NCBI GenBank assembly: GCA_004298465.1
Contig: SCRT01000020.1
Coordinates: forward strand, 1 to 64,000
Reading direction: 5' to 3'
DNA: 64,000 nucleotides
Origin: Nevskiaceae bacterium
GTDB taxonomy: Bacteria > Pseudomonadota > Gammaproteobacteria > Nevskiales > Nevskiaceae
The notes beneath the pieces were generated by a model, which worked only from the letters and a program-made list of their open reading frames with translations, had not been told where the DNA came from and did not search any database. Position numbers and translations under genes: made by a program. Positions 38,187 to 46,499 of the stretch are shown in pieces (position 1 is the stretch's first letter; every line of letters starts with the position of its first letter).

Positions 38187-38474
38187 ATGGACAAGAAACT
38201 TTTTGCCGAACTGGTCGAAAGCATGACCGAGGCCGGCGAGATTGCACGCGGCGAACGCGCGCCTTCACGCGAGTTCCGTGTCGGCGAAGCCGATGTAAGG
38301 CGTATCCGCAAGGCGTCTGGCCTGTCGCAGGCGAAGTTCGCCAAATTGATCCGTGTGGAGCTCGGCACGCTGCGCAACTGGGAGCAAGGGCGCCGGGTAC
38401 CGACCGGCCCGGCCCAGGTGCTGCTCCGTGCCATTGAAAAGGACCCGGAGGCTGTTCTTCGCGCCATCGATTGA
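38187..38474 (+). CDS. XRE-family antitoxin (NadS/HigA-like), now orphaned
   Basis: This 95-residue helix-turn-helix protein starts MDKKLFAELVESMTEAGEIARGE, which is typical of NadS-type antitoxins of RelE toxins. The HTH is VRRIRKASGLSQAKFAKLIRVELGTLRNWEQG (positions about 37-68). Its partner toxin is reduced to the stub just upstream, so it may persist as a regulator or as protection against related toxins. GTG 38178 is an alternative start. Confidence 0.85.
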   Translation: MDKKLFAELVESMTEAGEIARGERAPSREFRVGEADVRRIRKASGLSQAKFAKLIRVELGTLRNWEQGRRVPTGPAQVLLRAIEKDPEAVLRAID

Positions 38475-38565
38475 CTGCGTTCTTGTAATGCGTTGCTCGA
38501 ATGGGTTGATGTGACGGCGGGAAACCGCGGTCAGCGTCGTGCGCCTTCCCGTTGTTCGCACGCTG

Positions 38566-38669
38566 GCGAGCGCCTTGATGAAATCCGGCGCTTCGATGGG
38601 AAAATGGGCAGCCTCGTAGGCCTCCACCGGCGTGGCAAGGATTTCGAAGCGATCGCCACGTTTGGGTGA
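38566..38669 (-). pseudogene. HigA-like antitoxin remnant
   Basis: The minus strand encodes FEILATPVEAYEAAHFPIEA followed by PDFIKALASV. This is close to the conserved LATLIEAYEAxHYPIxPPDPIEAI segment of long HigA antitoxins. The frame continues without the expected HTH, and no toxin is present, so this is a decayed fragment between the orphan antitoxin and hsdR. Confidence 0.55.
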
Positions 38670-38738
38670 GCATTCCGCCCTGCCGGTAAACTCGAACGGT
38701 GGCCGGATGAACGGTCCGAGGGGCGCGGGGGCAACGTA

Positions 38739-41700
38739 ATGAAGGAAGACCATCTCGAATCTGCCTGCCTCGACTGGCTGGGGGAACTCGGCTGGACTTG
38801 TGCGCATGGGGATGAGCTGTCACCCGGCGGGGCCCAGGACGCCCGCGCCCGCTATTCGGACGTGGTATTGGCCCCGCGTCTGCGCGAGGCGGTGCTGCGG
38901 CTGAATCCGGACCTGACAGCGGCGGAAACCGACGAGGCGGTGGACAAGCTGGCCGGCTACGGCGCGCAGTCGCTGGTGGATGGCAACAAGGAGGTTTACG
39001 ACTGGTTGCGCAACGGCGTGCCGGTGCAGCGCATCGAGGCGGACGGCACGCGTGCGGTGCTGCGCGTGCGAGTGATCGACTTCGACGGCACGAACGACTT
39101 GCTGGCGGTGCAGCAGTTCACCGTGCACGGGCTGAAGCTGCGCCGGCCGGACATCGTGCTGTTCGTCAACGGCTTGCCGCTGGTGGTGATCGAGCTGAAG
39201 AATCCGGCCGACCTCAACGCCGACATCGAGGCGGCGTGGAACCAGATCCAGACCTACAAGGCGGACATTCCGCAACTGTTCTACTTCAATCTGCTGAACG
39301 TGATTTCCGATGGCACGGTGGCGCGCTACGGCTCGCTGACGGCGGAATTCGAGCGTTATTCGCGCTGGCGCTTGCTGGGTGACGAGAAAGTGGCGAAGGG
39401 ACGGCTGGAGCTGGACGTGCTGATGCTGGGCCTGTTCGAGCCGCGCACGTTGCTGGCGTTCCTGCACGGCTTCGTCGCCTTCGGCGGTGCCGACGGCGGC
39501 GCCAGCTTCAAGATCATCGCGCAGTGGCACCAGTACCACGGCGTGCGCAAGGCGGTGGCGCGCGCGGTGGATGCCCTGCTGCACAAGAAGGACGGCAAGG
39601 GCGGCGTGATCTGGTTCACGCAGGGCTCGGGCAAGTCGCTGCTGGCGCTGTTCTACGTGATGGCGCTGCGCGACCACCCGGCGTTCCGCAACCCGACCGT
39701 GGTGCTGGTGACGGACCGCAACGACCTGGACGGCCAGTTGTACGAGACCTTTGCCGATTGCGCGTGGTCGCTGCGCGGCACGCCGCAGCAGGCCGAAAGC
39801 CGCGACGACCTGCGCGACAAGCTGTCGCAGGTGCAGGCCGGCGGCATCCTCTTCACCACCATCAACAAGTTCGCACCCGATCCGGGCCAGACCACGGTGC
39901 CAGTGCTGTGCGAGCGTTCCAACGTCATCGTCATCGCCGACGAGGCGCACCGCACGCAGTACGGCTTCAAGGCCGACCTGAATACGCAGACCGGCAAGAC
40001 GCAATACGGCCTGGCCAAGTACATGCGCGATGCGCTGCCGAACGCGATCTATCTCGGCATGACCGGCACGCCGGTGAGCCTGGACGACCGCGACACCGAG
40101 GCGGTGTTCGGCACCTACGTGGACGTGTACGACATGATCGCGGCGCAGGACGACCACGCGGTGGTGCCGGTCAGCTACGAGTCGCGCATCATCGAGCTGC
40201 GTTTCAACGAGGCCGAGAAGCAGGCCTTGATGGACGAGTTCCTTGAAGTCACCGACGACGAGGACAAGAGCCAGCAGGACCGCACCGTCAGCCGGTTGAC
40301 GCGGCTCGAAGCGCTGGCCATGGCCGAAGGCCGGCTGGACGTGCTGGCCGCCGATCTGGTGGCGCACTGGGAAGCACGCACCGAGGCGGTGGCGGGCAAG
40401 GCGATGATCGTGGCGATCTCGCGCGAGGCGGCCATCCGTCTGTACGACGCCGTCGTGAAGCTGCGCCCCGAGTGGCACAGCGACGACATCAACGCCGGTC
40501 GCATCAAGGTCGTGATAACCGGCAGCTCGGCAGACCCCGGCCATTTCCAGCCGCATCGCACCGACAAGGCGCAGCGCAAGCTGCTGGAAAAGCGCTTCAA
40601 GGACCCGGACGATCCGCTGCAAGTGGTGATCGTGCGCGACATGTGGCTGACCGGTTTCGACGCGCCGCCGGTGCACACGCTGTACGTGGACAAGCCGATG
40701 CAGGGTCACGGCCTGATGCAGGCCATCGCCCGCACCAACCGCATCTGGAAGGACAAGCCCGGCGGCCTGATCGTCGACTACATCGGTATCGGCGAGGAAC
40801 TGAAGAAGGCCATCAAGCAATACACCAAGGACGCCGGCGCCGAACGCAAACCGGTGGATACCTCGGGCGCGGTATTGCAGATACTGCTGGACACGCTGGA
40901 TGTGATCCGCAAGGAATACTTCCACGGCTTCGACTACGCAGGCTTCGGCAACCCCAAGCGGGCATTGGCCCTGCTGGGCCCGGCGATGGAGCACATCCTG
41001 CAGGTCAACCCCGCCGTGGACGACAAGGGCCGCAACCTCGGTGTGCGCGGTTACCTGGACCAGGTCGCCAAACTGACCACGGCGCAGGCGCTGGCCGGCA
41101 CGCAAGCCAAGGCCATGGCGGTGCGCGAGGAGATCGCGTTCTTCCAGGCCGTGCGCGTGTCGCTGATCAAGTTGACCCGCGCCGGGAGTAGCCACTCGCG
41201 GCTGGAGAAGGAAGCCGCGCTGCGCCAGCTGGTCGCCAAGGGCGTGCTGGTGGAAGGCGTCAACGACATTTTCGCGACGCTGGGCCTGGGCCGGCCGGAT
41301 ATCTCGTTGCTGGATGAAAATTTCCTGAAGCAGATCCGCGAGATGCCGACGAAAAACCTGGCCGCCGCACTGCTGGAACGGCTGTTGGCCGACCAGGTGA
41401 AGTCGCGCGGCCAGAAGAATGCCATGCAAGGCAAGGAATTCACCCGCAAGCTGGAGGAAGCGATTGCCCGTTACCAGAACCGTGGCTTGACGACGGCGCA
41501 GGTGATCGAGGAGCTGATCAAGCTGGCGCAGGAGATCAACGCTGCCCGTCCGCCCGAAGGCATGGGCGAGGAGGAATTCGCGTTTTACCAGGCGCTGATC
41601 GAGAACGAGTCGGCCGTGCGCGAGTTGGGCCATCCGGTACTGCGGGCCTTGGCACAGGAACTGACCGACAAGCTGCGCCGATCAGCGACGATCAACTGGC

Positions 41701-41879
41701 AAAACCGCAAATCGTCACGCGCGCGCATGATGGCCATGATCAAGGTGCTGCTGGCCAAGCACAAATACCCGCCAGACAAGCAGCCCGAAGCCATCGAGAA
41801 GATCATCACGCAGGCGGAACTGCTGGCTGACCATTGGGATTACGTGCAGAACAATGTTTCGAGTCTTTCCGAAGCTTGA
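38739..41879 (+). CDS. hsdR: Type I restriction endonuclease subunit R
   Basis: This 1046-residue motor-nuclease has an N-terminal nuclease with D...VIELKNP (RRPDIVLFVNGLPLVVIELK, about residues 138-157). The SF2 translocase has Walker A WFTQGSGKSLLAL (about residue 293), DEAHRTQYG, GMTGTPVSL and motif VI AIARTNRIWKDKPGG, and a helical C-terminus contacts HsdMS. It restricts unmodified DNA. It is separated from hsdMS by 5.2 kb holding TrlF and toxin-antitoxin genes, yet it has the same high GC as hsdM. Confidence 0.95.
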   Translation: MKEDHLESACLDWLGELGWTCAHGDELSPGGAQDARARYSDVVLAPRLREAVLRLNPDLTAAETDEAVDKLAGYGAQSLVDGNKEVYDWLRNGVPVQRIEADGTRAVLRVRVIDFDGTNDLLAVQQFTVHGLKLRRPDIVLFVNGLPLVVIELKNPADLNADIEAAWNQIQTYKADIPQLFYFNLLNVISDGTVARYGSLTAEFERYSRWRLLGDEKVAKGRLELDVLMLGLFEPRTLLAFLHGFVAFGGADGGASFKIIAQWHQYHGVRKAVARAVDALLHKKDGKGGVIWFTQGSGKSLLALFYVMALRDHPAFRNPTVVLVTDRNDLDGQLYETFADCAWSLRGTPQQAESRDDLRDKLSQVQAGGILFTTINKFAPDPGQTTVPVLCERSNVIVIADEAHRTQYGFKADLNTQTGKTQYGLAKYMRDALPNAIYLGMTGTPVSLDDRDTEAVFGTYVDVYDMIAAQDDHAVVPVSYESRIIELRFNEAEKQALMDEFLEVTDDEDKSQQDRTVSRLTRLEALAMAEGRLDVLAADLVAHWEARTEAVAGKAMIVAISREAAIRLYDAVVKLRPEWHSDDINAGRIKVVITGSSADPGHFQPHRTDKAQRKLLEKRFKDPDDPLQVVIVRDMWLTGFDAPPVHTLYVDKPMQGHGLMQAIARTNRIWKDKPGGLIVDYIGIGEELKKAIKQYTKDAGAERKPVDTSGAVLQILLDTLDVIRKEYFHGFDYAGFGNPKRALALLGPAMEHILQVNPAVDDKGRNLGVRGYLDQVAKLTTAQALAGTQAKAMAVREEIAFFQAVRVSLIKLTRAGSSHSRLEKEAALRQLVAKGVLVEGVNDIFATLGLGRPDISLLDENFLKQIREMPTKNLAAALLERLLADQVKSRGQKNAMQGKEFTRKLEEAIARYQNRGLTTAQVIEELIKLAQEINAARPPEGMGEEEFAFYQALIENESAVRELGHPVLRALAQELTDKLRRSATINWQNRKSSRARMMAMIKVLLAKHKYPPDKQPEAIEKIITQAELLADHWDYVQNNVSSLSEA

Positions 41880-42260
41880 GAATTCGAGGGGGATGTTCAG
41901 GTTCACTTTCCCACGCAGGGAGAACCCGACGCCTCGCCAGCCTCTGCCCTGCCCTTCGCCATCCAAATCATCCGGCCATAAGTGAGCCTGGCCTCGTTAT
42001 CGGTGCGCCGCATACCGGCTAACGCTGGTGACGCAAGAACAGGCTAGAGATGGGGGGAGTTAAGTGACGCACCTGCATCCGCAGTCAATTTTCCTTGTCC
42101 GCCTTGTTCCGTTCCAAACGCACAAAAAGCAACTGGCGCCAAGGAACTCTCTGAACAAGTCTGCACGGGCGTCGCGGGTCTCAGCTCCCACCTTTCTCAG
42201 CCATAATGAACAGTTGTGCTCGATACACGGGCCCGATTTTTACTACATAGAGCCCCCTGC
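41880..42260. other. Intergenic right edge of the island
   Basis: About 380 bases lie between hsdR and the RIO-type kinase. No gene with codon or RBS support, no integrase, no tRNA and no clear direct repeat matching the left edge was seen. Confidence 0.5.
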
Positions 42261-43118
42261 ATGAAAGTTCCTGACAGTCTGCGCACTCTCATCGATGAAG
42301 GCGTGATCGACGCCGTGGTGCGTCCGTTGAAAAGTGGCAAGGAAGCGGACGTCTATATCGTGTCCTGTGGCGATGAATTGCGCTGCGCGAAAGTCTACAA
42401 GGACATGGCCCGGCGCAGCTTTCAGCAGCGCGTGCAGTACCAGGAAGGGCGCAAGGTGCGTGGCAGCCGTCAGGCACGTGCCGTGGCCACGGCCACGCGG
42501 TTTGGCCGCAGGCAGGCCGAGGTTGCGTGGAAGAATGCCGAGGTGGATGCGCTGTATCGACTTGCTGCAGCGGGTGTCCGTGTTCCACGCGTCTATGGCT
42601 TTTGCGACGGCGTGCTGGTCATGGAACTGGTGACGGGGGACAACGGCTTGCCCGCGCCGCGGCTGGCCGAAGTGCAACTTTCGGCCGATACCTCACGTGC
42701 CTATCACCGCATGCTGGTGCAGCAGGTGGTGCGCATGCTGTGTGATGGACTGATTCACGGCGACCTGTCCGGCTACAACGTCCTGGTTGGCACCGACGGC
42801 CCGGTGATCATCGACCTGCCCCAGGTGGTCGACGCCAGTGCCAACAATGCAGCGCGGATGATGCTGCGGCGTGATGTCGGCAACATCAGCATCTGCCTGT
42901 CACGTTTTGCACCGCAGCTTCTGGATACGCACTATGCGGAGGAAATGTGGGCGCTGTACGAACGCGGCGAACTGCAGCCGGACAGCGAGCTCAGCGGTCA
43001 TTTTGAATTCGACGAAAGCGCTGCTGATGTAGACAGCGTGATGCAAATGATCATCGACGCGCGCCAGGAGGCCATCATCCGCCAACGTGGGCGGGAGGCA
43101 GCCGAACAGGATGATTGA
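42261..43118 (+). CDS. RIO1-type serine protein kinase
   Basis: This 285-residue atypical protein kinase has a GKEADVYIV P-loop (about residues 27-35), ATP-binding Lys in LRCAKVYKD, a flexible loop rich in Arg, LVMELVTGDNG hinge, catalytic IHGDLSGYNVLV and metal-binding IIDLPQVVDASAN. Bacterial RIO kinases of this form (PA4780-like) autophosphorylate; targets are little known. ATG 42261 is chosen to match family starts. Confidence 0.9.
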   Translation: MKVPDSLRTLIDEGVIDAVVRPLKSGKEADVYIVSCGDELRCAKVYKDMARRSFQQRVQYQEGRKVRGSRQARAVATATRFGRRQAEVAWKNAEVDALYRLAAAGVRVPRVYGFCDGVLVMELVTGDNGLPAPRLAEVQLSADTSRAYHRMLVQQVVRMLCDGLIHGDLSGYNVLVGTDGPVIIDLPQVVDASANNAARMMLRRDVGNISICLSRFAPQLLDTHYAEEMWALYERGELQPDSELSGHFEFDESAADVDSVMQMIIDARQEAIIRQRGREAAEQDD

Positions 43119-43123
43119 GGACT

Positions 43124-43212
43124 GAAACGGTTCCCGGAAGTGACCTGTAACCGTTTCCTGGTTGGTCTCCCGAGGCGTGGTGTGCCCAGTGACTTCCAGT
43201 CATGGGCACACC
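43124..43212 (+). repeat. Two successive stem-loops after the RIO kinase
   Basis: The first pairs GAAACGGTT (43124-43132) with AACCGTTTC (43149-43157). The second pairs GGTGTGCCCA (43179-43188) with TGGGCACACC (43203-43212). Both are perfect but lack T tracts. They may protect the 3' end or mark the end of the kinase transcript. Confidence 0.45.
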
Positions 43213-43318
43213 ATGTTCAGCGGCGGCAACACACCCATCCGCGCCGGCCGTTCGTGCGCCCATCCGGGCGTTTTGAAGCCATCAGCGCCAACGCTTCTCC
43301 CCGCATTGCGGGTGCCCG

Positions 43319-43423
43319 CTACTGATTGTTCTTTTTCTTCTCGTTCTTCGCCGCGCGCTTTTCCTTCAGCGTCTTGGCAGGTTTCTTCTTGTCGCTTTTC
43401 TTTGAATCCATGCCCTTGCTCAT
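43319..43423 (-). CDS. Small lysine-rich conserved protein (34 aa)
   Basis: The 34-residue product starts MSKGMDSKKSDKKKPAK and ends in an AAKNEKKKNNQ tail, so almost half the residues are lysine. Short proteins with this start recur across beta- and gammaproteobacteria as uncharacterised families. GAGGTGA lies five bases before the ATG, which gives good translational support. It may bind nucleic acid, but the role is unknown. Confidence 0.75.
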   Translation of the reverse strand: MSKGMDSKKSDKKKPAKTLKEKRAAKNEKKKNNQ

Positions 43424-43519
43424 GACCGTCACCTCGAATTGATTTTGTTGTTCAGAACGCTTTTTCGCCGGGTTTCACCGGTGCTACCGAGTATGTCACC
43501 AAATGCGGCCAAAACAGAA

Positions 43520-43846
43520 TTAAGGTTTCCCGCTTCTTCCAGCCGCGAAAGCACGCTTCCTCTTCCAAATCGCATACTCCTGCGGCATGCAAACGGCGCA
43601 CGGCCGGTAGCCAGCGGCGACAGCCGTGGCCTCGTCGGCAAAGAAAACGCGGTGCTTCACATAGCCGCCACGGGCAATCGCCTGCAGGGCAGCGCGGCAA
43701 TCCAGGCGGCCGTACAGCTTGCCACCGCGATGGCCTCCGAAAGTACCGGGCACGGAGCTGATGCAAGGCTTGCCATCCGGCCCCATCAGCTTGAATGTCT
43801 TGTTCGATGTCGGTATGGGTGGCTCCCTGGCTGCATCACAGTGCAT
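43520..43846 (-). CDS. Stand-alone Ada-type metal-binding domain protein
   Basis: This 108-residue protein has LYGRLDCRAALQAIARGGY and VFFADEATAVAAGYRPCAVC. These match the methyl-phosphotriester/zinc domain of Ada, including the C-x2-C pair lost from the full Ada protein next door. It has no HTH and no methyltransferase domain. Its ATG overlaps the end of the 2OG oxygenase gene by 11 bases, so it is the last gene of the ada operon. It may sense or repair methyl phosphotriesters on its own; that is inference. Confidence 0.75.
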   Translation of the reverse strand: MHCDAAREPPIPTSNKTFKLMGPDGKPCISSVPGTFGGHRGGKLYGRLDCRAALQAIARGGYVKHRVFFADEATAVAAGYRPCAVCMPQEYAIWKRKRAFAAGRSGKP

Positions 43847-44558
43847 CGTGGAACGACAGTTCCAGGCCGATGCGCTCGCCCTTGCGAACGCGGCTGATCG
43901 CGTGCTTGAGATTGACCCGGTAATAGCCCTTCGTGCCCTTGAAGGGGCGTTCCGCCGTCGCGATGATGGCGGCGTCGCCGAGCTTGAACGGCAACACCGA
44001 CGGACGTGACTGCATACGGGGGCGCTGCTCCACCATCACGAACTCGCCGCCCTCGAAGTCGGCGCCCGGTTCGGACAGCAGCGCGACGATCTGCAGGGGA
44101 AACACCTCCTCGTCGTCATTGCGCTGGTGCAACGCCATGTGGCCGTCTACGCCAAGCCGGCTCAAGTAGGACTGCGAACTCATCTGGCCCGCTTTGCGGT
44201 TGCGCAGAAGAAAATCCTCAATCTCGGCCGGATAGCGCTGGCCTACACCGAGAGTTTCGTTCCAGTGATTGGCGACGACAACCAGGCGGCGGTAGAGAGC
44301 GACACGCCACTGCTCCAACGGTGCCGGCATGCCTGCACCGAAGTAGAACAACTCGCCGCGCCCGAGATCCATGGATTCCAAGGTCGTTCGGCTGGCGGCC
44401 AACGCGGTGGTTTGCCCCGCCAGGCGACGCGCCACATCGGCACCCAACAAGCCGGGCAGCACGGCATGGCCTTCGGCATCAAGCTGCATGCGAATATCGA
44501 CCCAGTTCAAACCATTGAGGGTTGTATCGAATTCGGTGATGTGAAGCCTCCCTATCAA
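43836..44558 (-). CDS. 2OG-Fe(II) oxygenase of the ada cluster (copy 1)
   Basis: This 240-residue dioxygenase has the WVDIRMQLDAEGHAVLPGLL start typical of the COG3826-like prolyl-hydroxylase-fold family. The iron site region is LHQRNDDEEVFPLQIVALL, the EGGEFVMVEQRP strand follows, and HAISRVRKGERIGLELSFHD supplies the distal His and the 2OG-binding Arg. The usual H-x-D at the first site reads H-Q-R-N-D-D here, where the paralogue at 47019 has HQD, so metal ligation may be altered. Its start overlaps the ada stop (ATGA). Confidence 0.8.
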   Translation of the reverse strand: MIGRLHITEFDTTLNGLNWVDIRMQLDAEGHAVLPGLLGADVARRLAGQTTALAASRTTLESMDLGRGELFYFGAGMPAPLEQWRVALYRRLVVVANHWNETLGVGQRYPAEIEDFLLRNRKAGQMSSQSYLSRLGVDGHMALHQRNDDEEVFPLQIVALLSEPGADFEGGEFVMVEQRPRMQSRPSVLPFKLGDAAIIATAERPFKGTKGYYRVNLKHAISRVRKGERIGLELSFHDAL

Positions 44559-45616
44559 TCGTTGGCTTCGCGGCGCAGCAGCTCGCGCTTGCGATCCACA
44601 CCCCAGCGGTAGCCGGCTAATTCGCCATCGCGCCGCACGACACGGTGGCAGGGAATGGCCACGGCAATGTGATTGGTCGCGCAGGCCTGGGCCACGGCGC
44701 GCACCGCCTTGGGCGAGCCGATGCGCGCGGCGATCTTCGCATAGCTCACGGTCGTGCCCGGCGGGATCTCGCGCAGCGCCCGCCAGACGCGCTCCTGAAA
44801 GGCCGTGCCCTGCACGTCCAGAGGCAGATGCAGCCCGATGGAAGGCTCCTCGATGAAACCCACGACCTCGGCCACCACCTGCTCGAATTCACCATCGCAG
44901 CCGATGAGTTCGGCCTTGGGGAACTGGTCTTGCAGGTCGCGCACCAGCCGATCAGGGTCATCACCCAACAGGATGGCGCAGATACCGCGCTGACTCTGCG
45001 CCACCAGAATGGCGCCCAGCGAGCACTGGCCGACCGCGAAGCGGATGACCGCGCCGGTGCCGCCCGCGCGATAGTCCTGTGCACGCATGCCCAGCAGATC
45101 ATCCGCGGCTTCGTAGAACCGGCTGTTGGAATTGAAGCCCGCGCCGTAGATTGCGTTCGTGATGGAAGCCTTCGACGTGGTCAACTCATCGCGCAGCTTG
45201 CGCGCACGGTAGGCCGAGCTGTACGCCTTGGGTGTCAAGCCCGTTTCGGCCTTGAACACCCGGTGGAAGTGGAACGGACTCATGCCGACTTCGGCCGCCA
45301 GGTCGCCCAGCGTGGGCGGTGTCTCCGACGCTTCCATCATGCGACAAGCGCGCGCTACCAGCTCGGCGCGCTGGGCAGCGGCACTGGTCTGGTCGCCACG
45401 GCCGCGGCGGCTGCAACGGTAGCCCGCTGCCTCGGCAGCCTCGGCCGAGTCGAAGAACTCCACGTTCTCCTGCTTGGGCAGCCGCGCCGTTGAACTCGGC
45501 TGGCAGTACACACCTGTGGTGCGCACGGCGTAGACAAACATGCCGTCGGCGGCGGCATCGCGTGCCTGCACGGCGGCCCAACGGTCGTCTTCGGTCTCAA
45601 AGGTCTTGTTGTTCAT
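44555..45616 (-). CDS. ada: Ada: methyltransferase/regulator with degraded zinc site
   Basis: This 353-residue fusion has an N-terminal Ada domain (1-80), an AraC HTH (LAAEVGMSPFHFHRVFKAETG) and a C-terminal O6-alkylguanine methyltransferase with active-site IPCHRVV. The AGT half looks intact. In the N-domain, the acceptor Cys in GVYCQPSS is kept. The second zinc Cys is Ser, and the RPCKRC-like pair is GYRCSRRGRGD. Three of four ligands are thus changed without a frameshift. Phosphotriester sensing, and hence induction, may be impaired. ATG 45616 follows CCAGGAGCG. Confidence 0.88.
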   Translation of the reverse strand: MNNKTFETEDDRWAAVQARDAAADGMFVYAVRTTGVYCQPSSTARLPKQENVEFFDSAEAAEAAGYRCSRRGRGDQTSAAAQRAELVARACRMMEASETPPTLGDLAAEVGMSPFHFHRVFKAETGLTPKAYSSAYRARKLRDELTTSKASITNAIYGAGFNSNSRFYEAADDLLGMRAQDYRAGGTGAVIRFAVGQCSLGAILVAQSQRGICAILLGDDPDRLVRDLQDQFPKAELIGCDGEFEQVVAEVVGFIEEPSIGLHLPLDVQGTAFQERVWRALREIPPGTTVSYAKIAARIGSPKAVRAVAQACATNHIAVAIPCHRVVRRDGELAGYRWGVDRKRELLRREAND

Positions 45617-45661
45617 GTCGGCGCTCCTGGAATCTTTCATTCACAGGATTCACGATAAGCC

Positions 45662-45901
45662 TCAGTTCAATCGCAAGAACTCCGATTCTTGCGATTGATA
45701 TTCAAAGGTTGGGCAGGCGCCACAAATACCGGGCAGCCCCCGTCCGAAAAGAGCTCCAAGCCTCGCCAATTTCCTGCATCTGGCGCGGCATGCGCCGATG
45801 GCGGCGATATGGCGAGCCCAGCCCTCATCCAGTCCGGACAGAAACTTGGCGGCTCGCCGGTATGCGCGTAGTGATAGGTCGGCTGCAATGGTTCCGCTCA
45901 A
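45662..45901 (-). pseudogene. Possible AlkA DNA-glycosylase N-terminal remnant
   Basis: Two bases after the ogt stop, a TTG opens a frame starting LSGTIAADLSLRAYRRAAKF and continuing LSGLDEGWARHIAAIGACR. This resembles the first helices of AlkA-type 3-methyladenine glycosylases (YxxAxxHLxxxDxxWAxxIxxVGPC). The sequence then becomes Arg/Cys-rich with no HhH-GPD core, and stops after 79 residues. An alkA gene would be at home between ogt and ada. The similarity is short, so this is tentative. Confidence 0.4.
45667..45698. promoter_or_regulatory. Perfect 13-bp palindrome upstream of ada
   Basis: TCAATCGCAAGAA and TTCTTGCGATTGA are exact inverse copies around CTCCGA, 51-82 bases upstream of the ada start. 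The TTGCGA on the minus strand could serve as a -35, so a bound protein would affect ada transcription. GCAAGA resembles part of the E. coli Ada box. There is no T tract, so a terminator role is less likely. Confidence 0.55.
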
Positions 45902-45903
45902 GA

Positions 45904-46461
45904 TCAGAACCCCGGCAGCATGGCGGTCTGCGGCTCGGGCTCCTTCTCCTTGGTCGGCATTGCCTTCTCGTGCTCCAGCAACCAGCGCTTGCGGTGCAGG
46001 CCCCAGGCATAGCCCTTGAGGTCGCCATTGCTGGCAATGACCCGATGGCACGGCACGATGATGGCGATCGGGTTGGCACCATTGGCCGCGCCCATGTCGA
46101 TGGCCGCGCGCGGATCGTCGAAGCCCAGCGCCCTAGCCTGCTTGCCGTAGGTCGTGGTCGTGCCCGCCGGAATATGGCGTAGTGCAGCCCAGACCCGGCG
46201 CTGCAGCTCGGTGCCGGCGGTTTGGGTGCGCAGTGCATCGACAGCCGCCAGCTCACCCTCGAAGTAGTGGGCCAGGGCGTCGGCGATCTCGGCAGGGGCC
46301 GGGATCTCGACCAGCTCCACTTCGCCATAGCGCTCGCGCAGACCACGGCGCAGCCGTGCCTTGTGGTCGGCGAAGTCGAGCGCGCGCACAGCTTGCTGCG
46401 CATCGGTCACGAGCAGCATGGCACCCAGCGGGGAATCCAGTTGGCTCAGAAACAGTTTCAT
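45904..46461 (-). CDS. ogt: Methylated-DNA--cysteine S-methyltransferase
   Basis: This 185-residue suicide repair protein transfers the O6-alkyl group from guanine to the Cys of IIVPCHRVIAS (about residue 137). It has the RHIPAGTTTTYGKQA motif and DNA-binding region FQxRVW-like (ELQRRVWAALRHIP). It is a second, separate AGT beside Ada. A 20-residue Pro/Glu/Lys tail follows the domain. It belongs to the same strand group as ada and a 63-residue protein upstream. Confidence 0.92.
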   Translation of the reverse strand: MKLFLSQLDSPLGAMLLVTDAQQAVRALDFADHKARLRRGLRERYGEVELVEIPAPAEIADALAHYFEGELAAVDALRTQTAGTELQRRVWAALRHIPAGTTTTYGKQARALGFDDPRAAIDMGAANGANPIAIIVPCHRVIASNGDLKGYAWGLHRKRWLLEHEKAMPTKEKEPEPQTAMLPGF

Positions 46462-46499
46462 GATGCACTCCTTATCGAATCGTTGTAGGCCTGAGTCGC

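Noticed and set aside
42064..42264. 66-residue frame before the RIO kinase
   Set aside because: No RBS, no similarity, and it ends inside the kinase start.
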